Assembly: GCA_031292035.1 (NCBI GenBank)
Contig: JARLHX010000081.1
Span: 1-51,570 of the forward strand
Reading direction: 5' to 3'
Length of the DNA: 51,570 bases
Origin: Negativicutes bacterium
Lineage (GTDB): Bacteria; Bacillota_C; Negativicutes; Sporomusales_B; JARLHX01
The notes beneath the pieces are model-generated. The model was not told where the DNA came from. It saw only the letters and a program-made list of their open reading frames with translations, and ran no database searches. Positions 1 through 9,169 of the stretch are shown in pieces. The stretch's first letter is position 1. Each line of letters opens with the position of its first letter. The translations under genes and the position numbers were made by a program.

Positions 1-725
1 TCAGGCGGCGTTGCTTGGTTGTTATCTGCGAGCGAGAAGATGTGTGTTTCGCTGTAACCCAACGCTTCCGATAATTCCGCCATCGCGTCATTGCGGTTAT
101 TCTCGGCTTTCAGCATCAACAGATTGGCGTCGTCCATGCCCTGACTGGCGATGCTGAGATCGAGATCGGAGCGCAGTTTGACATCGCGTAACTGTGTCAT
201 CTGATCGAGCAGGGTTTTACGAGTCTTGAGGGTGTCCTGCGCCACTTTGATAAGGGCTTGGGCGCGTAGGGCATCGTAGTATGCGCGCGTGACATTGAGC
301 AACACGGCGGAACGGGAGTATTCCGCGCGTTGTTTCTGAGCTTCAAAGGCTGCCTTAGTCGCATCAACCATCGCGTTTGTGCGTCCGAAATCGGTGATGA
401 GCTGGCTAACGCCGACGCCGACGGAACCACGATCAATGACGGTTGGGTTATTGAGGCCGCCGGTTGCTGCAAGACGGGTGCCGTCATCGGCAAAAGCGCG
501 AATGGCGTTACCGGATATTTGCGGGAAATAGCCGGAGCGCGTCGCCGTTATCTCTTCCTCGGCGGCGCTAGCTTCGTAATCGCTGGCCTTAATTTGCGGG
601 TGGTTGGCGAGCGCCATATGTTGTGCCTCGGCCAAGGTGAGGGATTGCACGGGTGCGTCCTCGGCGCGGGCAGGTATGGAAAGCAGTAAAGCCACCATGC
701 AAGCGGCAAAGAATGTCTTTTTCAT
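1..725 (-). CDS. TolC-family outer membrane efflux protein (partial, 3' end outside window)
   Basis: The reading frame starts at 725 and stays open to base 1, giving about 241 N-terminal residues without a stop. It opens with a signal peptide (MKKTFFAACMVALLLS, cleavage after ARA) and continues with the TolC-family start SLTLAEAQHMALANHPQIKASDYE. Long alanine/glutamine/leucine-rich helices follow, as expected of the periplasmic coiled-coil barrel. The start codon overlaps the stop of the RND pump gene (ATGA, 722-725), so the two are translationally coupled. By family it would be the outer membrane duct of the tripartite pump encoded just upstream. The substrate cannot be read from sequence. 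Confidence 0.9.
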   Translation of the reverse strand, partial: MKKTFFAACMVALLLSIPARAEDAPVQSLTLAEAQHMALANHPQIKASDYEASAAEEEITATRSGYFPQISGNAIRAFADDGTRLAATGGLNNPTVIDRGSVGVGVSQLITDFGRTNAMVDATKAAFEAQKQRAEYSRSAVLLNVTRAYYDALRAQALIKVAQDTLKTRKTLLDQMTQLRDVKLRSDLDLSIASQGMDDANLLMLKAENNRNDAMAELSEALGYSETHIFSLADNNQATPP

Positions 726-3700
726 ACGGAACCTCTGACGGGATGGGGCGCATCGTGCGAATGGCGCGAGGCGCGGCGGTAAACCAGCAAATAGGCGGCG
801 GGAACAATGAAAACCGTCAGCACGACCGACAGGCTAAGGCCACCGATGATGACGCGCGCCAGTGAGGCATAGGCTTCGCTGCCTGCGCCTAGCGCCAACG
901 CCATCGGGATAAGCCCGATGATCGTGGCAAGCGAGGTCATAAGGATAGGACGCAAACGAATGCGGCAGGAAAGCGCGATAGCTTCGGATACGCCGCGATT
1001 TTCTTCCTCGCGCAAACGGTGCGCGAATTCGACGATAAGGATGCTGTTTGATACGACGATGCCGACCATCATCACGATGCCCATGAGCGACATAACATTA
1101 AGCGTGGTGCCGGTGACAGCCAGCATGACGGTAGCCCCGGCGATACCCGGTGGTACGGCAAGAAGAATAACAAAAGGGTCGATGAAAGATTTGAACTGCG
1201 CGACCAGCACCAGATAGATGAGCAGAACGGACATCAACAGACCGAGGCCGAAGCTGGTGAAGGACGTATGCATAGCTTCGACCGAGCCGCGAACCGTGAC
1301 CTTGATATTGTCCGGCACTTTTGTTTTGGTGATGATAGAGTTGACCTTGGAAGCCATTGCGCCGAGGTCTTCGGCCTTGGGCGAAACATAGACATCTATG
1401 ACCCGCTTCAACTGGTAATGATTGACGACGGTGGGGGCCAGCATCGGCTTGATGTCGGTCACGGTGTCGAGCCTTGCAGTGTCCTTCTGCCCCGCCGCGC
1501 GGATGGGAATGGCTTTGAGGTCGTCCAGCGTTTTGACGGCATTTTCTGGATATTGGACGGTGAGCATATAATCATTGCCGCTCTTGGGATCGACCCAATA
1601 ACTCGGCGCAATCATCTGATTTGAGGTCAGGGCGGTGATGATGTTGTCCACGACTTCTTTTTGCGACAGTCCCATTTCACTCGCGTATTGGCGGTTGACG
1701 TTGATTTGCAACGAGGGCGCGTCGATATCCTGCGGAATAAAAACATCGCTGACGCCGGACAATGCCTGCACTTGATGCGCGATGTCGAGAGCGGTGGCAT
1801 ATGATTTTTCGAGATTGTTGCCGCTGACCTGAATGTCGATAGGGGCGGGCAGACCCATATTCAGAACGGCATCGACAAGGCCGCCGGACTGGAAGTAGGT
1901 AGTCAGTTCCGGCAGTTCCTGCTGCGTGGCCTTGCGGACTTTATCCATATAAACATAACTGCCTGTTTTGTGATTTTCCTTGAGGCTGACTTGCACGAAG
2001 GCGGTATGTGAAGCGGTGTTACTGGTGTAAATCGCCGAGAAGCCGGGAGTGACGCCGATATTGGAAGCGATGGCGTCGAGATCGTCAGGGGAGACAATGC
2101 GGCGCACGATGTCCTCGACTTTTTTGACATCTTCTGCGGTGTTTTCGAGCCGCGTTCCCGTCGGGGCTTTGACATTGATGACGAACTGGCCGGGGTCGGT
2201 ACGCGGAAAATAGGCGACACCGATCAAAGGGGCGGAGAGCATGAGAATGCCGCATGCGCCCAGTAAGACACCGAGAGAGTATTTGGGCCGCGCCAGCACC
2301 TTGCCAATCCAATGGTCATAGGCGGCGAGCAGGCGCTCAAAATGGCCGTTGAACCATTGATTGAAGCGACCGCTGAAAGAAGTCGGGCAGAAAGCACCGG
2401 CAGCCATCGCTTCGCCACCGGTTTGGTGTCCACCCTCGGCTTTCAGGTATTTCGCGCAGAAAAGAGGCATGACGGTCATCGCCACGACATAGGAGGCGAA
2501 CAGCGACAGTACGACGGCGATAGCTAGAGCAGAGAACAGGTACTTGCTGACGCCATAGAGGAAAGTGACAGGAAAAAATACGATGGCTGTGGTGAGGGTG
2601 GCGGCCAGCACCGGCAACGCGACTTCGCGGCCTCCGACTTCTGCTGCCGTAGCTGCATCTTCGCCCGCTTCAAGATGGCGGAAGATATTTTCGAGAACGA
2701 CGACCGAATTATCGATAAGGCGCGAGAATGCGAGCGCAAGGCCGCCCAAAATCATCGCATTGATGGTATCGCCGCCCATATAGAGAACAATAAAAGTGGC
2801 AAGGGCAGAGAGCGGAATAGACAGGAACACGCCTGCCGTCGCCCGCAGGCTGCCAAGAAACACCATAATCATAATGCCGGTCAGCAGCAGGCCCATCAGC
2901 CCTTCATGGATAAGATTATCGATGGCATTTTTGACGAAAATGGATTGGTCGAACACGACCTTGGCGATAAGATTTTTGGGGACATCGGTCAAATGCGCCA
3001 CGGCATTCTTGACGCCGTTGACGATGGAAATGGTGTTGGCATCGCCGCCTTGTTTCATCACCGGCAGATAGACCGAAGGCTGGCCGTCGATTTGCACCAT
3101 ATTCAACTGGATTTGCGCTGCGTCTTTGGCTTCGCCGATATCGCCAACCATGACGCTGGCGCCGCCGACGGTTTTGATCGGCACATAGTTGATGTCAGCC
3201 ATATCGTTGATCTGGCTGTTGGTGAACAGGTTGTAATCATAGGGGCCGACTTTGACATCGCCCGACGGCAAAATGAGATTGGCGTCGTTGACGGCGCGCA
3301 CGACATCCATCGCGCTTAGCTGGTGCGCTTCCAGTTTGGCGGGATCCACATAGACCATAATTTGCCGGTATTTGCCACCGAAAGGTTGCGGCACCGATGC
3401 CCCCGGAATGTTGGCGACCTGATTGCGGACATTATATTGGCCGAGGTCGCGCAATTGCGCCTCGGTCAGACCGTCGGCTTTCAGGGTAATGAGACAGACC
3501 GGCAGGCTCGACGCATCGAATTTGAGGACGACCGGCGGCAATGTGCCGGGCGGCAATTTGCGCAGATCGGCCATAGCGAGATTGGAAATCTCAGTCACGG
3601 CGGCGTCGGCATCGGTGCCGGGCTGGAAATAGATTTTAATGAGGCTGACACCGGGCAGCGACTTCGATTCGATATGGTCGATACCGCTCCCAAGCGTGAA

Positions 3701-3904
3701 GAAACGCTCGAAGCGTCCGGTGATGTCGTTCTCGACCTGTTCAGCGGGCATACCGGAGAAGAAGGTTGCAACGACGACGACGGGGATACGGATTTGCGGA
3801 AACAAATCGACAGGCATTCTTATGACGCTGCTTAGCCCGACGACGCAGACGATAAGACAGCAGACGATAATGAAATAGGGATATTTGAGCGAAAAGCGCG
3901 ACAT
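722..3904 (-). CDS. RND-family efflux pump, inner membrane permease (HAE1/AcrB-like)
   Basis: This 1060-residue protein has the AcrB length and layout: an N-terminal helix, a periplasmic porter half starting PVDLFPQIRIPVV, a central helix bundle from about residue 330, a second porter half, and a C-terminal bundle. It should export small molecules using the proton gradient, together with the adjacent fusion protein and TolC homologue. The relay residues differ from AcrB: where AcrB has Asp-Asp in helix 4 this protein has D398-N399 (RLIDNSVVVLEN), and where AcrB has Lys940 it has S952 (VVSNSILIVEF). Such variants occur in a branch of the family. The gene lies 5 bp after the fusion protein gene. 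Confidence 0.93.
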   Translation of the reverse strand: MSRFSLKYPYFIIVCCLIVCVVGLSSVIRMPVDLFPQIRIPVVVVATFFSGMPAEQVENDITGRFERFFTLGSGIDHIESKSLPGVSLIKIYFQPGTDADAAVTEISNLAMADLRKLPPGTLPPVVLKFDASSLPVCLITLKADGLTEAQLRDLGQYNVRNQVANIPGASVPQPFGGKYRQIMVYVDPAKLEAHQLSAMDVVRAVNDANLILPSGDVKVGPYDYNLFTNSQINDMADINYVPIKTVGGASVMVGDIGEAKDAAQIQLNMVQIDGQPSVYLPVMKQGGDANTISIVNGVKNAVAHLTDVPKNLIAKVVFDQSIFVKNAIDNLIHEGLMGLLLTGIMIMVFLGSLRATAGVFLSIPLSALATFIVLYMGGDTINAMILGGLALAFSRLIDNSVVVLENIFRHLEAGEDAATAAEVGGREVALPVLAATLTTAIVFFPVTFLYGVSKYLFSALAIAVVLSLFASYVVAMTVMPLFCAKYLKAEGGHQTGGEAMAAGAFCPTSFSGRFNQWFNGHFERLLAAYDHWIGKVLARPKYSLGVLLGACGILMLSAPLIGVAYFPRTDPGQFVINVKAPTGTRLENTAEDVKKVEDIVRRIVSPDDLDAIASNIGVTPGFSAIYTSNTASHTAFVQVSLKENHKTGSYVYMDKVRKATQQELPELTTYFQSGGLVDAVLNMGLPAPIDIQVSGNNLEKSYATALDIAHQVQALSGVSDVFIPQDIDAPSLQINVNRQYASEMGLSQKEVVDNIITALTSNQMIAPSYWVDPKSGNDYMLTVQYPENAVKTLDDLKAIPIRAAGQKDTARLDTVTDIKPMLAPTVVNHYQLKRVIDVYVSPKAEDLGAMASKVNSIITKTKVPDNIKVTVRGSVEAMHTSFTSFGLGLLMSVLLIYLVLVAQFKSFIDPFVILLAVPPGIAGATVMLAVTGTTLNVMSLMGIVMMVGIVVSNSILIVEFAHRLREEENRGVSEAIALSCRIRLRPILMTSLATIIGLIPMALALGAGSEAYASLARVIIGGLSLSVVLTVFIVPAAYLLVYRRASRHSHDAPHPVRGSV

Positions 3905-3909
3905 AGATT

Positions 3910-5001
3910 TTATCCGCCGGTAGCAACGATAACCTTGGGCGCGACTTTCGAGCCAAGCGTCACATCGTTGCGGTTGCCGTAAACCAGCAGGTCGCCTTCG
4001 GCGACGCCGGTTTGCAGTTCGACTTTGTCCGGCGTTTCGATGCCAAGCGTGACGGGCCGTTCTTCCACCGTGCCTTCGGCATTGACGACCCAGACATTTG
4101 GTTTATCGCCGGTGGTAACAGCCTGAACGGGTGCAGCCAAGGCATCGTCTTTGGTGTCGAGGGCGATGGTTGCCGTCGCATACATGCCGGGTTTTAAATG
4201 CAAGTCGTTGTTGTCGAGATCGACTTCCACATCCATCGTGCGCGTCGCTTCATCGACTTTATCCGACATGCGGGCGACGTTACTGTGAACCGTTTCGCCG
4301 GTTGCCTGCATTTTCACATCGACCGGCATGCCGACTTTTATTAAGGCCACATTTGACTCCGGAACAGGGAAGTCGAGGCGTAGTTTGTCCATTTCCGCGA
4401 GATGAACCAGCGGCAGAGATTGCGTATCGGACGCCGTTCCCGCCTGTACCAAGGCTCCTAAATCAACAGAGCGTTTGGTAATCACGCCGTCGAAAGGTGC
4501 TGTAATAACGGCATAATCGGCCATGACTTTCGACCTTTCATAGGTGGCCTTGGCCTCTTCGTATATGGCGCGAGCTTTATCGACTTCTTCCTGCGCCAGA
4601 AGGCCGGGTTGTTTTTTAATGACGGCTTCGATGCGGTCGTAATCGAGCTTGGCGACCTGATAATCGGCTTCGGCCTTGGCCTGATCCTGGCGTTGTTCGG
4701 GTAAATCGAGCGTGGCGATGACCTGGTCGGCTTTGACCTGATCGCCAATATCGACAGTGATGGTTTTGAGATAACCCGCAGCCTTGGCATGAATATCGAT
4801 TTCCTGCCAAGGGCGCATTTCGGCGGTCAGTTGCATCGTGCGGGAGAGGTTTGTGCGCTCTACCTTGGCAACCGCGACTGTTTTGATTGAATCCGATACA
4901 TGCGTATTGGCAGTCCCGGAAGTGGCAAAGCCCAAGACAATAAGAAGAGTAGCGGTTATAGCGCCGCCACCTATCAGGGCGAGTTTTTTAGGCCGCTGCA
5001 T
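3910..5001 (-). CDS. RND efflux periplasmic membrane fusion protein
   Basis: I place the start at 5001 (MQRPKKLALIGG) rather than 5031 because a strong GGGGAGA ribosome site lies seven bases ahead of it; this gives 363 residues. An N-terminal membrane anchor (residues about 6-25) is followed by the lipoyl/hairpin/barrel order of HlyD/AcrA adaptors: IDIHAKAAGYLKTI and VGDQVKADQVIATLD, then an alpha-helical hairpin, then VITAPFDGVITKRSVDLGALV. It bridges the RND permease and the TolC channel. The start overlaps the end of the kinase gene by 14 bp, so regulation and pump are one transcription unit. Confidence 0.93.
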   Translation of the reverse strand: MQRPKKLALIGGGAITATLLIVLGFATSGTANTHVSDSIKTVAVAKVERTNLSRTMQLTAEMRPWQEIDIHAKAAGYLKTITVDIGDQVKADQVIATLDLPEQRQDQAKAEADYQVAKLDYDRIEAVIKKQPGLLAQEEVDKARAIYEEAKATYERSKVMADYAVITAPFDGVITKRSVDLGALVQAGTASDTQSLPLVHLAEMDKLRLDFPVPESNVALIKVGMPVDVKMQATGETVHSNVARMSDKVDEATRTMDVEVDLDNNDLHLKPGMYATATIALDTKDDALAAPVQAVTTGDKPNVWVVNAEGTVEERPVTLGIETPDKVELQTGVAEGDLLVYGNRNDVTLGSKVAPKVIVATGG

Positions 5002-6433
5002 TTGTAGTCTCCCCGGAAATTTTATCGGCAAGCGGCAATATTACCGTGACCGTTGTCCCTGCGCCTTCGACGCTTTGAACGCGGACGGTGCCGCCATGCG
5101 CCTGACAGATGGAACGGACAATCGAGAGGCCGAGACCTGCGCCTTCGGTATCGCGCGAGCGCACTTTATCGGCGCGATAGAAACGCTCAAATATATGGGG
5201 CAGGGCTTCCGATGATATGCCGATACCGTTGTCTTCGATGCTGAGGATGGCAGCGGAAGCTTCTTCGTATATGTCGAAAGTGACGACTCCGCCCGCCAGA
5301 GTATATTTAACGGCGTTATCGAGCAGATTGACGATAACCTGTTTCAATCGCGCCCCATCGCCCGAGACAAAAACGGATTTTGGCGTATTGATAATCACCG
5401 ATATGCGTTTTTCCTCGGCAAGGAGTTGCATCTGATCGACGGTCGAGCGCACCAGATGAGCAAGGTCAAAAGTTTCATGCTCGATTTTGGCTTCTCCGGC
5501 ATCGAGACGGGCGATGGAGAATAGATCCTCGACAATACCTGATAGCCGCTCGGCTTCTTCTAAGACGCTGCCAATACGTTCGCGGATGGCAATTGGCAAT
5601 TGCCCAGCATGCATAGTCGATTCAATGGATTCCAGCTCGCTCCGCATGACGGTGAGCGGCGTTCGTAATTCATGTGAGGCGTCGGCGGAAAAACGACTGG
5701 CTTGTTGATATGTGGTATCGAGCCGTTCCAGCATCTGATTGAGTGTTCTTGTAAGATGCTCAAGGGCATCGCCAGTTTCCACGACAGGAAGCCGTTGCCT
5801 GACGTTGCCGAATGTAATTTTCTCGGCGGATGCCCGAATGGCTTCGACCGGTTGTAAGGCGCGGCGGATGAGGAGCGAGCCGCCCCCGGCGGCGATAAGA
5901 ATGACAATGGGCAACCCGAACAGCAGGGTAGCGATAAGCTTGTGCAAGGCGCCTTTTATACCATGCGTGGGCGCGCCCATTTCTATGATATAATTGTTGC
6001 CGCTTACCGTTGCATCGAGGCCGACAACAAGTAACGCCGAATTATTTCCGGCGTTTTCGATACGGGCGGAAATATGGTCGGTGTAATTTTGAGGTGGAGG
6101 AACCATCGAAGGGTCGAATTCACGATCTTGCGGCGACCCGGATACATAGAGCGGTGTTCCATCGGCGCGCGTGACACGGATGAAGCGATTGCTTTCCTCC
6201 GGCGAATAAATTTCCTTTATTTGTTGCGTCAACGCTTCGGAAGACAGGTTCGCAGTCTGCGGCAAGATATTGTCGCGCACTTGTTCGGCGCGGCGCGACA
6301 AAGTTTGCTGGGCTTGCAGATACAAACGATGGCTGAAACTGAAATAGGTGTAAGCACCGAAAGCAGCCGCCGTTGTTACGATAAGTAACGTATACCACAG
6401 AGTAAGACGCACCTGAATGGAACGGGTATTCAT
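4988..6433 (-). CDS. Sensor histidine kinase (EnvZ/CusS type) of the efflux operon
   Basis: The protein has 481 residues. Two membrane helices (about residues 8-30 and 165-190) enclose a periplasmic sensor region. A HAMP domain follows (LIRRALQPVEAIRASAEKI), then the HisKA H-box with H254 (DASHELRTPLTVM) and the HATPase_c motifs (N-box VNLLDNAVKY, G1 IEDNGIGIS, G2 GAGLGLSIV). It should phosphorylate the response regulator encoded just upstream. The start overlaps that gene's stop by 3 bp (ATG at 6431-6433). The signal sensed is unknown. The arrangement resembles kinase/regulator pairs that control metal or drug RND pumps. Confidence 0.93.
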   Translation of the reverse strand: MNTRSIQVRLTLWYTLLIVTTAAAFGAYTYFSFSHRLYLQAQQTLSRRAEQVRDNILPQTANLSSEALTQQIKEIYSPEESNRFIRVTRADGTPLYVSGSPQDREFDPSMVPPPQNYTDHISARIENAGNNSALLVVGLDATVSGNNYIIEMGAPTHGIKGALHKLIATLLFGLPIVILIAAGGGSLLIRRALQPVEAIRASAEKITFGNVRQRLPVVETGDALEHLTRTLNQMLERLDTTYQQASRFSADASHELRTPLTVMRSELESIESTMHAGQLPIAIRERIGSVLEEAERLSGIVEDLFSIARLDAGEAKIEHETFDLAHLVRSTVDQMQLLAEEKRISVIINTPKSVFVSGDGARLKQVIVNLLDNAVKYTLAGGVVTFDIYEEASAAILSIEDNGIGISSEALPHIFERFYRADKVRSRDTEGAGLGLSIVRSICQAHGGTVRVQSVEGAGTTVTVILPLADKISGETTNAAA

Positions 6434-7110
6434 AGCGCTGCCTCATCGCCGAACACATAGCCGGAGCCGCGTATGGTGCGGATAAGTTTATGTGCATGCC
6501 CCTCATCTATTTTCGAGCGTAGCTGACGGATATAGACATCGACGATATTGGTGAGGCTTTCAAAGCTTTGATCCCAGACATGTTCGATAATCATGGTGCG
6601 CGACAGGACGCGACCGGCATTGGTGGCCAGATATTCGAGGAGAGCATATTCTTTGGCGCTCAATTCGATACGCTTATCCGCGCGTTTGACCTTATGGGTA
6701 AGACGGTCGAGTTCAAAATCGCCTATATGGATATTGTCGGTTTGCTGGGTTGGGCGGCGGCGCAACAGGGCTTTGACGCGCACGAGTAATTCGGCAAAAG
6801 AAAAGGGTTTGGTCAGGTAATCGTCGGCCCCCAGTTCGAAATGCCGCACTTTTTCCTGCACGGAATCCTTGGCGGTGAGCATGAGGACAGGCAGTTCACG
6901 GCTGCGGGCGCGGATTTTTTGCAGAAGCTGTGTTCCGTCAAGTCCGGGCAGCATGATGTCGAGAATGGCTAAGTCATAGGCGCAGGATGCTGCAAGCTCC
7001 ATGCCTTCCGTTCCATTGGTAGCAATGTCCACGGCAAAGCCTTCGGCCTTGAGATTATCGGCCAAGGTTCGCACGAGTTTTGCCTCATCTTCGACCAGCA
7101 ATATCCGCAT
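6430..7110 (-). CDS. OmpR/PhoB-family response regulator, first gene of the efflux operon
   Basis: The 226-residue protein has a receiver domain with acidic residues VEDE near the N-terminus, phosphoacceptor D51 (LAILDIMLPG) and the T/K switch region (LMLTAKDS). A winged-helix DNA-binding domain follows (KRIELSAKEYALLEYLATN, then VDVYIRQLRSKID and IRGSGYVF). An AGGAAGGA ribosome site lies about nine bases ahead of the ATG. It is the first of five overlapping genes and probably autoregulates the operon: a perfect 15-bp inverted repeat lies 67 bp upstream. Confidence 0.95.
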   Translation of the reverse strand: MRILLVEDEAKLVRTLADNLKAEGFAVDIATNGTEGMELAASCAYDLAILDIMLPGLDGTQLLQKIRARSRELPVLMLTAKDSVQEKVRHFELGADDYLTKPFSFAELLVRVKALLRRRPTQQTDNIHIGDFELDRLTHKVKRADKRIELSAKEYALLEYLATNAGRVLSRTMIIEHVWDQSFESLTNIVDVYIRQLRSKIDEGHAHKLIRTIRGSGYVFGDEAAL

Positions 7111-7176
7111 ATTGAAATCGTCCTTCCTCGAGCCTTTTTTATATCAGCGTTACATGAGTGTCAGATGAAGCGAAAA

Positions 7177-7216
7177 TTAAAATTCACTCATAAAGCCCAA
7201 GATGAGTGAATTTTAA
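7177..7216. promoter_or_regulatory. 15-bp perfect inverted repeat upstream of the two-component/efflux operon
   Basis: TTAAAATTCACTCAT (7177-7191) and ATGAGTGAATTTTAA (7202-7216) are perfect inverted copies with a 10-base spacer. A further ATGAGTG half-site lies at 7154-7160. On the minus strand a weak promoter-like pair (CTGACA and TATAAA, spacer about 15) sits between this element and the response regulator start at 7110. The position suits a regulator binding site. A bidirectional terminator is less likely because no gene ends here. Confidence 0.5.
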
Positions 7217-7248
7217 TCTGATATCCGCACAGGCTTTGACAACAACAT

Positions 7249-7845
7249 TTGCAGCAGAGCCAACAAGGCACCCCGCGATATAACTTTCCCTTGCCCGAGG
7301 AACTGATGGCCGAAGTGCTGGACTATATCAAACGCAGCCATGAGGCCGAAAAAGAGTTCCACCAGACCCGCACCAAGGAACTGCATATCGAGAAGAACAA
7401 CCTTGAGGGCAGATTAAACCGGCTTACTGACCTGCTTATCGAAGGGCACATTGATGATGGGGTCTATAAGCAGAAACGTATCGAGATGAGGCAGCGTATT
7501 CTGGAGCTTGGCGACATGGCAAAAGAGACAGCCACGGGCAACCTTAATTTCAAGGAGGCTTTGTCTAACATCCTGATATTGATGTCGAAAAGCTACGACC
7601 TGTTTGAGAGTTCGAAAACCGACGAAAAAAGAAAGCTGCTTGGATTCGTTTTTTCGAACTTGCAGTTGGAGGGGGCAACCCTCAGATATACTTTGAAAAA
7701 ACCGTTCGACCTGATGGCCCAACTGCCCAATAATCCTGAGTGGCGTGCGGAACAGGATAGAGCTACGAACTGGGAACTCTATTTGCCCATTAACCCTTCG
7801 ATACCCATGCCAAACATTAAGCCTTTGAAAAAGCCATCTCTTTAA
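7249..7845 (+). pseudogene. Serine site-specific recombinase, C-terminal remnant
   Basis: The 198 residues resemble only the C-terminal part of large serine recombinases: an Arg/Lys/Glu-rich coiled coil (EEKEFHQTRTKELHIEKN style, residues about 28-75), LLIEGHIDDGVYKQKRIEMR, and the late segment SSKTDEKRKLLGFVFSNLQLEG. The catalytic resolvase domain with its nucleophilic serine and the recombinase/zinc-ribbon domain are missing. An in-frame stop at 7237-7239 lies just ahead, so the rest of the gene was lost rather than frameshifted nearby. The only start available is TTG. It looks like the scar of an older mobile element beside the efflux operon. Confidence 0.75.
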
Positions 7846-8017
7846 AAAGCTAAGGTTGAGGCTTTTTCGGTTAGAATCCCTGTTTGGAATTATAAATGAT
7901 GTGTGGCCACTGGTGGCAGGCGACTGGACTCTCACTTAGCTTCTGGTTTGACTGTATCTAAAGCAGGTGGGGCGAGCGGAAATGGCAATACTACTGTTGC
8001 TGCCGTTGCTATATTGG

Positions 8018-8692
8018 TCAGGCACGTTTTCTTTGCGCAGATGTAAGCAAAGAGACCTGCCGCGCTCCCACCCAGCGTTGAGCAAAATAGTTTTTTGCGC
8101 TCGCAACCAAATGGGCCATATGGAAAACGACATAAACAAAGTTCCCTTTGTTATCCGCAAATGCCATTGCGGTTTCGTTGCCATAGGTGAAAGACGATGT
8201 GGATAGGGGGTTCTCATCTGGAAATACGCGAATATCGAACCCCGGCATTTGCAGAGAACTGTTTTCCTCAAGCATCAGGCATTTTACGTTGTGAACCGTG
8301 CGGAGGTCTGCCATGCGCTGAAGGTTCGTGCGATGCGAAGCGCAAGTAGCTTTAGTTAAAATATCTTGAGTTTGAATTTCGCAGATAAGATCGCCGCCAG
8401 TTTCTTTCAAAATTTTGGCAACATGATTAAAGAAGCGGTCGCAACTGCCGTTTCCCATGAAGTCCTTAATCCCATCGGGGACTCGTTTGACTCCATCTCC
8501 TTCCAGAAATTCGATGCCATTTTCTATGAGTGTGGTATGCACGGCTTGAGCCTTGCCGTGGCGAACAGCATATTCGTTCTCAATGTTTTGAATCGTGGCG
8601 CGCGACACTTTTGCCGCGCTTGCCAGCGCAGTCTGTGACCAATTTAATAGGCCCCGTGCGGCCCTGACCTGTGCGGCTGTTGCGATCTGCAT
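8018..8692 (-). CDS. XRE-family transcriptional regulator with C-terminal sensor-like domain (paralogue 1)
   Basis: The 224-residue protein has an N-terminal helix-turn-helix (AAQVRAARGLLNWSQTALAS and VSRATIQNIEN, residues about 5-60) and the linker IEFLEGDGVKRVP that often follows such domains in alphaproteobacterial XRE proteins. A C-terminal domain of about 140 residues contains ILKETGGDLICE and ends FHMAHLVASAKNYFAQRW. The same order occurs in the regulator at 9170-9817 (FLPGSGVRR, LKDTGGEVLIAN, FNYVWER), so the two are paralogues pointing away from each other. The ligand is unknown. Confidence 0.75.
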   Translation of the reverse strand: MQIATAAQVRAARGLLNWSQTALASAAKVSRATIQNIENEYAVRHGKAQAVHTTLIENGIEFLEGDGVKRVPDGIKDFMGNGSCDRFFNHVAKILKETGGDLICEIQTQDILTKATCASHRTNLQRMADLRTVHNVKCLMLEENSSLQMPGFDIRVFPDENPLSTSSFTYGNETAMAFADNKGNFVYVVFHMAHLVASAKNYFAQRWVGARQVSLLTSAQRKRA

Positions 8693-8761
8693 ATAAATAT
8701 CTCAGTTAATGTTCAATTCAGTCCAAAAATGATTTGTATAATAGAGTATCCTGCCGATGAG

Positions 8762-8935
8762 CTACGCTGCTTGTGTCATTGCATCCTGAACGCGCTGCGC
8801 ATATTGCAGACGGGCTTCCGGATCGACATGATAGAACTGGTAGGAAGGGATGCTGGCCGCCTTCTCAATTTCTGTCAGGCATTGATATGCCACTGACAGG
8901 CCGTATCGCCGCTCTAATTCGCCAAAACTCAGCAT
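8762..8935 (-). CDS. Small hypothetical protein (57 aa)
   Basis: The start at 8935 is fixed by a near-perfect ribosome site (TAAGGAGG, six bases ahead), giving MLSFGELERRYGLS and 57 residues. A longer frame from 8962 exists but lacks a comparable site. The protein is soluble, with no signal or membrane segment, and I recognise no domain. It lies upstream of the regulator at 8692 on the same strand, and the two may be cotranscribed. Confidence 0.55.
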   Translation of the reverse strand: MLSFGELERRYGLSVAYQCLTEIEKAASIPSYQFYHVDPEARLQYAQRVQDAMTQAA

Positions 8936-8993
8936 CCGTGCCTCCTTAGCAATGCCAGTCAACGTAATGGTATAAAAACAAACTAATATATAA

Positions 8994-9149
8994 AATCAAA
9001 CTGTACATTTGATATAACTGCCATTAATACATGCGCCAACACAATTATTGTTGTTTACCAATGACGAAACATTTGACAATATGATAAAACCAATCTATCA
9101 GTTTGATTATACTAAATTGAGGCAATAAAATACCTCTTTTGGTTTGATG
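8994..9149. promoter_or_regulatory. AT-rich divergent control region with repeated GTTTGAT half-sites
   Basis: AATCAAACTG (8994-9003) is the inverse of CAGTTTGATT (9099-9108), and a further GTTTGAT lies at 9142-9148, ahead of the regulator gene at 9170. A TTGACA hexamer at 9073-9078 could serve as the -35 for that gene. The region separates the minus-strand genes (8018-8935) from the plus-strand genes (9170 on). The half-sites may be operators of one or both XRE paralogues. Confidence 0.4.
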
Positions 9150-9169
9150 TTCAGGCGTGGTGAGCAACA

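Noticed and set aside
7868..7883. GGTTAGAATCCCT resembling a tRNA T-arm
   Set aside because: It has one mismatch to the universal GGTTCGAATCCC and no surrounding acceptor or anticodon structure, and its orientation is opposite to the tRNA-Ser copy. Treated as chance.
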